Shown here one piece after another: positions 21,478 through 31,480 of a stretch of DNA of 64,000 bases. Within the stretch, counting starts at the first letter, position 1. Every line of letters begins with the position of its first letter. The DNA lies in NCBI RefSeq assembly GCF_023159225.1, contig NC_063168.1, positions 40,723,562-40,787,561 on the forward strand. Reading direction: 5' to 3'. Position numbers and translations under genes: made by a program. Source of the stretch: Perognathus longimembris pacificus. Lineage: Eukaryota > Chordata > Mammalia > Rodentia > Heteromyidae. Below the pieces are notes generated by a model, which made no database searches, was not told where the DNA came from, and saw nothing but the letters and a program-made list of their open reading frames with translations.

Positions 21478-21685
21478 GACTTGAACTTAGGGTCTGGGCA
21501 CTGTCCCTGAGCTCTTTTGCTCAAAGCTCTTTTGCTCAGCACCACTTCCAGTTTTCTGGTGGCTAATTGGACACAAGAGTCTCATGGACTTTCCTGTTCA
21601 GGCTGGTTTCAAACTGAGATCCTCGGAGCTTAGCCTCCTGAGTAGTTAGGATTACAGGTGTGGGCTATCAGTGTCTAGCTCCTTA
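21478..21685 (-). mobile_element. B1-like/Geo chimeric SINE
   Basis: Antisense Geo (TTAGGGTCTGGGCACTGTCC) with an internal rearrangement (CTCTTTTGCTCA repeated), then the B1-like arm (GGTGGCTAATTGGACAC, CCTCCTGAGTAGTTAGGATT). Confidence 0.85.
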
Positions 21686-21699
21686 AACTTTTTCTTTTT

Positions 21700-21990
21700 T
21701 TTCTGAATAATTATTTATTTATTGTCAAAGTTATGTACAGAGGGGTTACAGTTTCATATGTAAGGCAGTGGGTACATTTCTTTTACTATTTGTTACCTCC
21801 TCCCTCATTTCCCCCCCTCCCCTTTCCTTCTCCCCCCATAAATTGTTCAGTTCGTTTATACCAAATGATTTTGTCCTTACACTTTTTCTTGACATATCCC
21901 TGTAGAATTCTTGTAATATTCCAACTTTATAAAATCCATAGAGTTATATGGAGCTCAGGTTGAAAACCACTGTGGTGGACCAACTATCTT
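21700..21990 (-). mobile_element. L1 3' UTR end, antisense
   Basis: TATTGTCAAAGTTATGTACAG, GGTTACAGTTTCATATG, GTTACCTCCTCCCTC and the CCCCCCTCCCC tract are the reverse complement of the sense L1 3' ends at 26108 and 28340. Confidence 0.88.
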
Positions 21991-23920
21991 ATCTATTTGA
22001 GCTTTTCAGTTAGCCTTAGGGTATCTTATATTTATTCATTATTGAGATGGTTGTTGATAGGACCAATCCTGGCTCCTTTGTGGCATGTTCTATGGAAAGT
22101 AGTAGCTTAAGGACATGATTACAGACTTCTCAGAGCACTCAGCCTTCCTTATATTATTGCTAAGAAGTAGGTACCTAGAGATTTGTATTTATTGGCAGTG
22201 GGAAATGCTGTTGGTCATTTACAGCAACTCAACCTCTTAAAGTGGTAGTCTGTAAGCACTTAGGGTGTGCTTTGTGATAATAGAGGAAGGCATACAACCC
22301 GAAACACAAATGCATTTGAAATGTAGGAGAATACACTCTTCTAGATATGCTCTGGCTTTTAATCTTTTGCAATCTAGGAATCAGGTTCTATTCAGACATC
22401 ATCATTTCTCAATGGTATGAAGGAAATGAATGAACTAGGGGACAAACATAGAAGGAGGTCTTATGTTTAGAATACTCTCACTTGAAAATAACAGAAACGT
22501 TATCTAAAAGCGACTTAAAAGTGGGAATATATTTTATTTCAAAGAACATGTGCCTAAGTAGAGAAGTTCTAAGGATGGTTAGTTAATTCTATAGCTCAAC
22601 ATCATCTAGGAACTAAATATTGCCATTTATCTCCTCTACCTTCTTTGGCATTTGTGCTTTGACGTCTCCTCGTGATTTTAAGGTACCTGAATATTGACAA
22701 TTTCCTGCTGTCACATGAAGGTGGCAATTTTTAAAGAAAAATGAATTTTCCTTCTGTAGATCTCATTCTCTTCAGTGACAAAAATTTCTCTCAGAAGCTT
22801 TTAACAGATCACCCCTTGTATATCATTGGCCAATGTGGTCAGATAAATTCAAGTCTAAACTAGTCACAGGATAAGGAAGTAGTTAGCTTGGACCAATCAT
22901 GATTTACCTTTGGTCTAGGGAGGGCCCGAATCTACTAGAAGCACTCTGTTCTTATTTGTATGAAGGAAAAAGGGGGAGGAAGGCTCAATTAGTAGCATAT
23001 ATCACAGGTCTCAAGTATTTCTTCGCCTTCTTTGTGACATTTGAGTGATCTCTAGTAATTCCCTGGACTATTGTAAGAATTTAAAAATCAAGTGACTAAA
23101 TTATTTTCATATGAAAAACGGATAAGCTAAAGAACAAATTTGAAAACACTTTACATTTTACACCAAAACAAATTCCAGATGGGTTTGAGTGAACGATAAA
23201 CAAAACACCTCCTCATAAATTCTAGAGAAATTAGGAGAACACTGTAGCTCATATCAGAGTAAGACTGTGAACTTTGTAGCTTTGCAATGATAGCAAACAG
23301 TGGAAGAAATAACATAGAACTCTTGGATATTTGAATGTATAAAGTTATAAATTTTGTATGATAAAAGCCAGAAACATTTTTTTTGAGATGGCATCTTTAT
23401 ATGCTGCTCAAGGTATGACCTTGAGTTTCTGAGTCTGGTTTTTCCACCTCAGTTATAGGCATGTGTTAATATATCTAGCTTGGAAAAAGCTTTTTGGTCA
23501 AAGATTACAGCAGTTTCTTATTTCTTATCTGTAATTTTGTATCAGATTTATAAGAACAGTGGCTTTTAAAGTAGGACAGTCATTAAATACATTCATAATT
23601 GTAGGTGTACATCTGATATTAATTGACACTAAATTGGCACATACCTTTTTGAAAAGTAAATACATATGAGAGCTCTAAAGATGTTCATACTCTTCCATCT
23701 TCCTCTGGAAATTCAAATGCAGAAAGTTCTAGCACAAATCAAGAGAAACAGAAAGCTGTATATTCAAAGATATTCACTGTAGTGAAAGTGTTAGTACAAT
23801 CCCAGGTCCTCCTCTCAAAAAGAAAAATCCCCATTTAAATATTTAGTATTATGGAAATAGTTAAAATTGTGGTATATCTGCATGATAAAATATTATTCAG
23901 CTATTAAAATATTCATTTTA
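21991..23920. other. Unique sequence, nothing recognised
   Basis: Nearly 2 kb without a recognisable gene or young repeat. Old, unidentifiable repeat fragments are likely near 23370-23480. Confidence 0.45.
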
Positions 23921-23925
23921 GCCAG

Positions 23926-24175
23926 GTGCTAGTGGCTCATGCCTGTAATCCTAGCTACTCAGCAGGCTGAGATCTGAGGATTGGCAACTGGGTCAGGAAA
24001 GTCTGTGAGACTCTTAGCTCCAATTAAGTACTCCCTGCCCCCTCACCCCCAAAGCCAGAAGAAGATCTGTAGCTCAAGTGATAGAGCACCAGCCTTGAGC
24101 AAAAAGGCTTAGGAATAATAACACCCAGGCCCGGAGTTTAAGCCCCAGGACTCCCCTGCTCCCCCTGCCCCCAAT
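23926..24175 (+). mobile_element. B1-like/Geo chimeric SINE
   Basis: TAGTGGCTCATGCCTGTAAT, CTACTCAGCAGGCTGAGATC, then Geo GTAGCTCAAGTGATAGAGCA and GAGTTTAAGCCCCAGGAC with a C-rich rather than A-rich tail. Confidence 0.88.
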
Positions 24176-24947
24176 TAACAGGAATTCAAATGGCTGCTGT
24201 GTGATGACAACACAAAATATTTGCATGTGGAAGAGACAATGCAGAGATGGAAATCACATTAGGACAAGGGGCTATTGGTGATATCTTACTTGAACAAAAT
24301 ATTTCTATCATATGGCTGAACTTACCTATCATTCCTTGTCATAAATTATCCTCCAGCTTAGCAACTTCCAGCAATGAATATTTCTTCACAATTTCTGTGC
24401 ATTAAAAGCTTGGAAGTTCAACTGGGATGGTTTGGGCTTAGGTTCTTGAGCTTGCAGTTGATTAATTGTAGTCATCTGAGAGTTGACTGAGGCTGGAAAA
24501 TCTGATGCTGAGCTCATTTACATGGTTGTTGATAGTTTCCATGTATTTCCTGTAAGTACCTGCTGAAACAGAAAAATTCATGACCCGCTTTGTGGGTGTA
24601 AGCTGTGAATCTTGAGTTGGGAAAATATGGGCATTTTTAAACAAGAGAGGCAACAGTCTATAGTGACCAAATTAAAATGCCAAAGCAAACATATTGTTCT
24701 CCTAGGTGAAGGTAATTATTTCTGTCATTGTGGTGGCCAGAGCAGTGGTACTGATTGCTTCTCACTTAGGTCCAGAGGGACCATGTGGAAGAATGGCATC
24801 TTGCTGGCAGATGGCAAGAAACTTCCTTTCTTTGTAACAACCACACAGGTGAGCGGAACATTTTCTCTGCCATCTCTGAGGGGCCTCTCCTGCTTGAAAG
24901 GTCTGGTTGTGAGGTGTACATTTCATCTGAATTAACAATTACCTTTG
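24176..24947. other. Unique sequence, nothing recognised
   Basis: No gene or repeat that I can support. Confidence 0.4.
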
Positions 24948-24953
24948 AGCTAT

Positions 24954-25499
24954 TGTCCGGGGTTTTTAGCCTCCTGGGCTCTCCTGTCCTGCAGGAGAGA
25001 TGGGAAAACACGCCCCACCTGGGCGGGCTAGGAAGAGGAAAGGGCGGACAGACTGCCACCCCAGCCCCACTTTTGTCGGAGGACCCACAGACAATCCGAG
25101 AGCCAGTCAGAGCTAAAACTTGTTTAATGGTGGCAATGAGCTGTTCTTTTATACCTGGGTCAGAGGGCGGCAGAAGGGGAGGGGTACATGCACCTAAGTA
25201 GGGGCTGTGAATGGACACCTGTCCTGTCCATCAGGGTGGAGCTCCAAGGGACAGCCCAAAGGGGCAGCCTACATCTACATCTTGGCCCTCAGGACCGCCT
25301 CTGGGTTCATCACCTGTTGCCATCTTGGCGCACACGGGGTCTGAAGCTCGGAGGCGGGGCTGGTTAGAGCCGCCTTTCAGTTCCCCACCAGAAGGCAGGC
25401 AGGGCTACCAGCCACGGAGCTCCAGGGCTGGGAAAAGAGGCAGTGCCTGCTAGAACCGCCTCCTAATGATGCAAGGCATCTGGGTGGGTGTGCCCCACA
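24954..25499 (-). mobile_element. Solo LTR of an endogenous retrovirus, antisense
   Basis: The 546 bp element has inverted TGT...ACA ends (TGTCCGGGG on the left, CCCCACA on the right) and a perfect 6 bp target duplication AGCTAT at 24948-24953 and 25500-25505. Read on the minus strand it has a TATA box (TATAAAAG, complement of 25146-25153) and a polyadenylation signal ATTAAA (complement of 25123-25128) close behind it, implying a short R region. Its GC content and CpGs stand out from the flanks. No internal retroviral genes adjoin it, so it is a solo LTR left by recombination. The 6 bp duplication fits ERVK/IAP-like class II elements; the class is inferred. Confidence 0.88.
25146..25153 (-). 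promoter_or_regulatory. LTR TATA box
   Basis: TATAAAAG on the minus strand, inside the solo LTR and 23 bp before its ATTAAA signal. Confidence 0.7.
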
Positions 25500-25505
25500 A
25501 GCTAT

Positions 25506-26095
25506 TGCAACAATTTGGAACTCAATTAAAAAAAGATCACGGAACATGAGCTGTGGTATGTAGTCTCTAAATACTAACCACATATGGAAAAATAGGGAGC
25601 AAATACCAGTTGGTGCTAGAGCTCCAGTTCGAGATAATCAGAGCAATTCTACTTGAGTTCAGAAAACATTTTGTTTAGTTATATCTCTAGTTTTCAGTTT
25701 TCCTTAGGGAGTGAGGACAAGTAACCTGTCTCATTATTTTGTAGGCTCTCTTTATTCTTCTGTCCTACCCTAAATGTTTCTGGATTTTCTATTAGAAAGC
25801 AAATGAGAGGTGTGATGAATGATGATGATGATGATGATGATGATCATCATCATCATCATCATCTACTGAGTCTGGAGAATTTCTATGGATTAAAAAAAGT
25901 TTTGTTCTTAGTAATCAATGTTCTATGGTGAACAGGACATGGATTTAGCCATTGTAAAGATCTCAGTTAGATTCCTTACTTTGTCACTTCATGCTTATTG
26001 TACCAGATGCTATGATAGAAACCCAGGAAATAGGAATCGAGAACACATGAGTCATTTTCAAAGAGTTTAGTTCAGTGGGGAATATAGATAAGAAA
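25506..26095. other. Unique flank around the palindrome
   Basis: No gene. The trinucleotide palindrome is the only structure I can support. Confidence 0.45.
25824..25863. repeat. Perfect 40 bp palindrome, (GAT)n meeting (ATC)n
   Basis: GAT repeats on the left turn at TGATGATCATCA into ATC repeats on the right. The arms are 20 bp, perfectly complementary, with no spacer. The trinucleotide tract spans about 25812-25863. Confidence 0.97.
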
Positions 26096-26107
26096 AAGGA
26101 CAGGTAA

Positions 26108-26274
26108 AACTGAACAACTTGGGGGAGAGGGAAAGGGGGAAGGGAGAGGGGGGAAATGAGGGAGGAGGTAACAAATAGTACAAGAAATGTATCCAAGGCC
26201 TAATGTATGAAACTGTAACCTCTCTGTACATCACTTTGACAATAAATAAGTAATTATTATTTTAAAAAAAGAAG
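26108..26274 (+). mobile_element. 5'-truncated L1, 3' UTR only
   Basis: A 167 bp sense insertion starting near AACTGAACAACTTGGG. It has a G-rich purine tract, CTGTAACCTCTCTGTACATC, AATAAATAAG and a final A run. Target duplication AAGGACAGGTAA at 26096-26107 and 26275-26286. A clear short, truncated L1 insertion. Confidence 0.92.
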
Positions 26275-26286
26275 AAGGACAGGTAA

Positions 26287-26914
26287 GTCCAAAGTGAAAA
26301 GAAAACCCATATGGGTACTCATGAGAAGCCTGTGAATTAGGAAAGTTATCAAAGAAGTGGAGACCTCCAATGAGCTGAAGGATGAAGGAAGAAAACTTGG
26401 GAATACAAGCAAGCATTGTCATCTTGTAAATGTGATGGTGATTCTGGATGGTTGAGTGGTAGATATTTCTGGCTGCCTGACAGGAAGCTGTTTCCATCTT
26501 TCCTTTTCCACCCACTTTTCATTGTACAGCCCTCTCTTACAGCTAATGATAGCTATGGAATGTGGCTCTGGAAAATGAGATTATTAGCATGGCTTGTTGA
26601 GTAGAATCTTCCTCTTCCATGCTTTGAAGTCTGATAGAATGCTTGCAGGAATAGCCACTATTTTGTGACTAATAAAACAACACACAATCTACAAAGGGGG
26701 AAAATAGAAGTCTGGGCCCTGGCTGACATCATGGAGCTACTGTAGTAGCTCTGTATTCTCTACCCAAAGACTTTTCAGGGAAAACAAACAGATAAACACA
26801 TTGGCAGACAATTTATTTCACTATATGTGACAGTTCTAACTGATAGAGAATGGAGTGTTAGATGGGAGTTTATGCCAAGAAAATGAAAATGGAGTTGCAA
26901 GCACGTGGAGAATT
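26287..26914. other. Unique sequence, nothing recognised
   Basis: No gene or repeat supported. Confidence 0.45.
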
Positions 26915-27125
26915 TGAGTCCTGTACATTATGGTGACTGTAGTCAAGAACAAAACAAGTGTATATTTGAAAATTGCTAAGAAATAGATATTACATGTTCT
27001 CACTACAAAAAGAGAAGAATGTATAGTTACACATATGTTAACTAGCTTGATTTAGCTATTCCACAATGTATGTCAAAGTATCATTTTGTACAATATGTAA
27101 ATTTTTGTATTTGTCAGAAGTAGAA
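26915..27125 (+). mobile_element. Old L1 (L1MA-like) 3' UTR, sense
   Basis: TATGGTGACTGTAGTCAAGAA, GAAAATTGCTAAGAAATAGAT, TTCTCACTACAAAAAGAG and CTTGATTTAGCTATTCCACAA follow the 3' UTR of mammalian L1MA/L1P elements. Confidence 0.8.
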
Positions 27126-27149
27126 AGTTCATACAGAAAGGAAATTTAA

Positions 27150-27335
27150 GGCTAACTGGGCAAATGGAAATCTTTGGCAAGTAATAGGATTCCTCTAGGC
27201 CTCAATTTCCTAATAATAATAATAATTATAATAATAATAATGTCTGTCATAAGACTTGTGACGATTAAATGAGACAGTGTTTGTAAAATGTTTAATAATG
27301 TTGACTTTTGATAGCAATTTAATATGAAGCTGTTT
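27150..27335 (+). repeat. MIR with an (AAT)n expansion
   Basis: CTAGGCCTCAATTTCCTAAT, then about 10 AAT units where MIR has its ATAATAATAG region, then CTTGTGACGATTAAATGAGA and GTTTGTAAAATG. Confidence 0.82.
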
Positions 27336-27404
27336 TTATGATGATCTTAATGATGAAGAAAATATTTTAATTATCTGTACAATTTTGAATTGGGCAACAT
27401 AGTA

Positions 27405-27826
27405 CACAATTTCTTTTTTCCCCCCACATATTTAAAAATGTTATTGTTAAGGTGATGTATAGAGAGGTTATAAGTCAGGTAATGCATACATTTCTTTTTG
27501 AACAGTGTCACCCCTTCCCTTGCTTTCTCCCAGTTTTTCCCTCTCACTACCCCCCAGTAGTATAGTTCATTTTCAACATAGTGTCTAATGATTATCACTG
27601 CTGCATTTATTCACTCTTTCCCCACCATTTATGTACTCCCCCTTACGCTCCCCCCAAAGATAAACTTACATACAAGACAAAAGTTACAGAAAACAAAAAC
27701 AGCAACAAAGGAAAACAAAACTGTTGGTTTGAATTTCTTGGAGTTCATTTATATATATATATATATAATTTTATATGATCATATGGACTTAGCTATTGTG
27801 CCTTTGTGATCCTCTGCTAAGAATAA
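27405..27826 (-). mobile_element. L1 3' end, antisense (left part of interrupted copy)
   Basis: Antisense 3' UTR (TTAAGGTGATGTATAGAGAG, TACATTTCTTTTTGAACAG). It runs to CCTCTGCTAAGAATA, where a sense L1 interrupts it. The other half resumes at 28494. Confidence 0.8.
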
Positions 27827-28493
27827 TGTGGTACATATACACAATGGAATTTTATGCCTCTATCAGAAAGAATGACATTGCCCCATTCATAAGGAAATGG
27901 AACGACTGGAAAAAATTATACTAAGTGAAGTGAGCCAGACCCAAAGAAACATGGACTCTATGGTCTCCCTCATAGGGAATAATTAGCACAGGTTTAGGCT
28001 AGTCACAGCAGAGGACCACAAGAGCCCAATAGCTATAACCTTATGAACACATAAGATGATGCTACGTGAAATAAACTCCATGTATGGAAAAGACGGTTAT
28101 AACACTGTTGTAATTACTTTCAACATGCGATGTGAAAACATAGCGTCTATTATTGATGATCCTCTTGTATCCCCTTCCTGTGGTTGTACCTGCACTATCT
28201 CTGTATCTTATTTGAGTACATTGGAAACCGTGTATACTGCTATTAGAACTAGGAAAATGAAAGGGAATACAAAAATCGAGAGATAGAGGGTAAAGAGACA
28301 AACGACTACAAAAGCAATACTTGCAAAACTGTTTAGTGTAAATCAACTGAACAACTCTTGGGGGGAAGGGAACAGGGGGAAAGAGGGGGGAGTGAGGGAG
28401 GAGGTAACAAACAGTACAAGAAATGTATCCAATGCCTAACATATGAAACTGTAACCTCTCTGTACATCAGTTTGACAATAAAAATAAAAAAAA
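27827..28493 (+). mobile_element. 5'-truncated L1, sense, nested in an antisense L1
   Basis: It starts in the ORF2 C-terminus (TATACACAATGGAATTTTATG, ATTATACTAAGTGAAGTGAG), continues through the 3' UTR and G-rich tract, and ends with AATAAAAATAAAAAAAAAA. A 7 bp duplication AAGAATA is present at the left border and after the poly-A. About 665 bp. Confidence 0.88.
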
Positions 28494-29465
28494 AAGAATA
28501 CCCACCTTTGTTCTCACTGTGTGAATGTCTAGAGTCCTACATAATTTATCATGTCCAAGTATACTTTTTGTCTTTTACCATCCAATTTGTTTACTTGTAG
28601 ATTTATAGGCACAGTATAGTTACAACAAATGAAGGAGACCATGCAATCTGTTTCTTTGTGTCTGGCTTATTTTGCTTGATATTATTTTTCCAAGTCTTTC
28701 CATTTCCTTACAAATGGGGCAATATCATTCTTTCTGATGGAAGCGTAGAATTCCATTGTGCATATATATACTACATTTTCTTGATCCATTCGTTCACTGA
28801 AGGGCATCTGTGTTGCTTTGTTTTATGGTCAGAAATGTTGAACATTTCTTCATGTGTCTATTCTTACTTCCTCTGAGAAGTCTAAATCTTTAGTCCATTT
28901 ATTAATTGATTTGTTTCTTTGACTGCTTATTTTTTGGGGAGGTGTTAATTTTTTTTAGCTCTAACTATATTTTTGATATAAGGTCCTTGTCTGAATGCAT
29001 AGCTGGTAAAATTCTTCTCTCTGGGCTGGGAATATGACTTAGTGGTAGAGTGCTCACCTTGCATGCATGAAGCCCTGGGTTCAATTCCTCAGTACCAAAT
29101 AAACAGAAAAAGCCGGAAGTGGTGCTGTGGCTCAAGTGGTAGAGTGCTAGCTTTGAGCAAAAAGGAAGCCAGGGACAGTGCTCAGGCCCCGAGTCCAAAC
29201 CCCAGGACTGGCAAAAAATAAAACAAAAAATCTTGTCCCTTTGTGTGGGCTTTCTATTTATCTGGCTAGCTATGTCCTTTGCCATGCAGAAATGTTTCAG
29301 TTTCATGCAATCCACCTATCCACTCTTTCTTTGATTTGTTGTAATTCTGGATATTTACTTAGGAAGTTTCAATCCATGCCTAGGAGCACTAGTATTTCCC
29401 TTGCCCGCTTTCCTATAATATTTTCATGGTATCTGGCCTTACATTTAGAATTGCCCCTCCCTGCC
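28494..29465 (-). mobile_element. L1 ORF2 3' region, antisense (right part)
   Basis: Plus strand TGGCTTATTTTGCTTGATAT, TCCATTTCCTTACAAATGGG, AATTCCATTGTGCATATATA, TCTTTCTTTGATTTGTTG corresponds to the antisense ORF2 C-terminal part of the L1 at 47500-48420. It continues the 27405-27826 copy and is interrupted by an IDL-Geo SINE. Confidence 0.85.
29023..29219 (+). mobile_element. IDL-Geo SINE (older type)
   Basis: GGGCTGGGAATATGACTTAG, GGGTTCAATTCCTCAGTACC, Geo AAGTGGTGCTGTGGCTCAAG and an A-rich tail with interruptions. A target duplication is not clear. Confidence 0.92.
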
Positions 29466-29544
29466 AAAGGAAAAAAATACACCAAGAATAACAATAATAA
29501 CAAAAACCATGTTTCCGTTTTCTAAATTCCTTTTGATAAATAGT

Positions 29545-29730
29545 ATTTTAGATGTTCAAAGGAGTTATACCTTTGGGTTCCTCCCCTAAGAGTGTTTTCC
29601 TTTAGTCTGACTGTTTGTGTGTGAATGCCTAGAGTCCTGTATAAATAATCATGTCCTGTTGTATTTTAGATATAGCTCCTACATAAGAGAGAAAAGATGC
29701 ATCATTTGTCTCTCTGAGTATGAGCCACTA
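29545..29730 (-). mobile_element. L1 fragment, antisense
   Basis: CCCCTAAGAGTGTTTTCC, GTGAATGCCTAGAGTCCTGT and CATCATTTGTCTCTCTGAG match the 28505-28560 region and the 45060-45220 antisense L1. Confidence 0.7.
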
Positions 29731-31140
29731 GAGCCCAGCTAGACCCTACTTCTTAAAGGTTCCACCATTCCCAATATTACCATTCTGTTGATCAAACCTT
29801 TAATACATGGGTCTTTAGGGGGAGTTCAAGATTCAAATGACATTGCAGGGCAACCCCCCCCCCCCCCATACAAACATGTCTGGATAAGTTGGCAATGGAG
29901 CAGTCATGTTGATTTAGCTCAGATAATTCTATCCCCTGGGATGGATCATGCCTTTACCCCAATTGAACTACATAATTTAGATAATATTCTAGCATTTGCA
30001 AAAAAAAGGAGGAAAATATTTGTCATTAGGATAACTTAACAATGTGTATCTACTAGTTCATTTTCTCAGTCTTTTTTTGTTTTTTTTTTGGTCACTGGGA
30101 ACCACCTGGGCTGTGTGGATCAGGCTGTTTCCTGAAAGCTTATCAGGACCACTGTTTTCAACTGCTATCCATTGTGACTTGGGCTCACTGTAACTGGGGA
30201 AAATGTTACTATATTGTTTCAGTCTTTTCAAGGACAGTACCTCCTCCTTCCATTTACTACTAGTGAGAGAACAACAAACTTATCTCTGCCTTTACGCTTG
30301 GTTCTCATATCTTTTGATAGCCTCTGCAGAGCCAACACTTGAGCTTGCCTGCTTTACACACCAGTGCATAGACAGTATACATTTTGGGACTGATAATAAA
30401 GAAGCTTCTGGGATGTTGGTAATGAATGACTAGTTGAGCCAACAATGTGCTTTTTGTGTTTAAAATGAAAAGCCAAAGAGGTCTCTGAATTAAACATTAT
30501 AGATCTAGAGATAATGCATGATGAAAAAAATTAAGTTTATGATCACATTTCTCTCCAGCAGAGAGAAAAACGGCTTTCTAGCATTTGTGGCAGATAAGCA
30601 GACTCTTCCCATTGGCTTTTGGCTTCAGCCTTAGATAATGCTTTCTTGCATAACTCATCCTCCTCCTATCCCTACCCCACTAGCAGTAGACTGACTTGTG
30701 GCTAATTGGTTTGTAGTCCTGTTTTGGGGAGTGGAAGCTGGAGGCACTTGAGGGGAGAAGAAGGTCAGGTGGGGAGGGACTACTGAGGACACACTTTTTC
30801 ACAGTGCTCTCTGGAGGAGCTCCCCTTTACCGGAACTAATCTCAAACCATGCGTTAAGAGAGTGGCCATCTATTTGTGTTGTGCACAGTTGCTGTTTATA
30901 GTTGCAAAGCTTATGCTGACTTGGTGCTTGCATCACCTTTCCAGAGGCTCAAGAGAAGCCTTTTTTGGGAGAATGATGGAAAGAACGGCTCTGATCAAGA
31001 AGCACTGGACACATTAGATTGTAAGCCAACTGTGGGAAGTCTCAAAACAAACAAAAACCTTCCCAAGATCAAGGGAGGTTGCTAATCTTTTTTAAAATTC
31101 CTCTTTTATGTTTTCTGACAATATAGAACTTAAAAGATAC
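29731..31140. other. Mostly unique; short C run
   Basis: A pure C homopolymer lies at about 29855-29868. The block at 29760-29860 (CCACCATTCCCAATATTACC) resembles an old mammalian repeat I cannot name safely. No gene is recognised. Confidence 0.4.
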
Positions 31141-31146
31141 AAGTTT

Positions 31147-31470
31147 ATTTTGTGACTATGTTTTTCCTTTTTAAAAATTTTTATTTTTAGTTGTTATAAA
31201 GATGATGTACAGGGCTGGGGATATGGCCCAGTGGCAAGAGGGCTTGCCTCATATACATGAGGCCCTGGGTTCAATTCCCCAGCACCACATATGGCCAGAA
31301 GTGGTGCTGTGGCTCAAGTGGCAGAGTGCTAGCCTTGAGCAAAAAGAAGCCAGGGACAGTGCTCAGGCCCTGAGTCCAAGCCCCAGGACTGGCCAAAAAA
31401 AAAAAAAAATATGATGTACAGAGGGATTACGGTTACATAAGTGGGGTAATGAGTACATTTCTTTTTGTTA
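31147..31470 (-). mobile_element. L1 3' UTR end, antisense, split by a SINE
   Basis: TTTAGTTGTTATAAAGATGATG and, after the SINE, GAGGGATTACGGTTACATA and GAGTACATTTCTTTTTG. The SINE at 31212-31410 is nested in it. Confidence 0.85.
31212..31410 (+). mobile_element. IDL-Geo SINE
   Basis: GGGCTGGGGATATGGCCCAG, GGGTTCAATTCCCCAGCACC, a shortened linker (ACCACATATGGCCAG) and Geo with an A run. Target duplication ATGATGTACA at 31202-31211 and 31411-31420. Confidence 0.95.
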
Positions 31471-31480
31471 TCCTACTTAA

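Noticed and set aside
21102..21545. Lys/Glu/Arg-rich and Phe/Leu/Ser-rich frames
   Set aside because: Translations of the (CTTT)n/(CT)n microsatellite on either strand.
24766..25218. 150-codon minus-strand frame and 138-codon plus-strand frame
   Set aside because: Both lie mainly within the GC-rich solo LTR (24954-25499); frames follow from base composition.
27570..27810. Small plus-strand frames with IYIYIY runs
   Set aside because: They arise from a TA microsatellite in antisense L1 3' UTR.
29755..29860. Possible old mammalian LTR or DNA transposon piece (CCACCATTCCCAATATTACC)
   Set aside because: It feels familiar, but I could not name a family or find ends, so it is not listed as an element.
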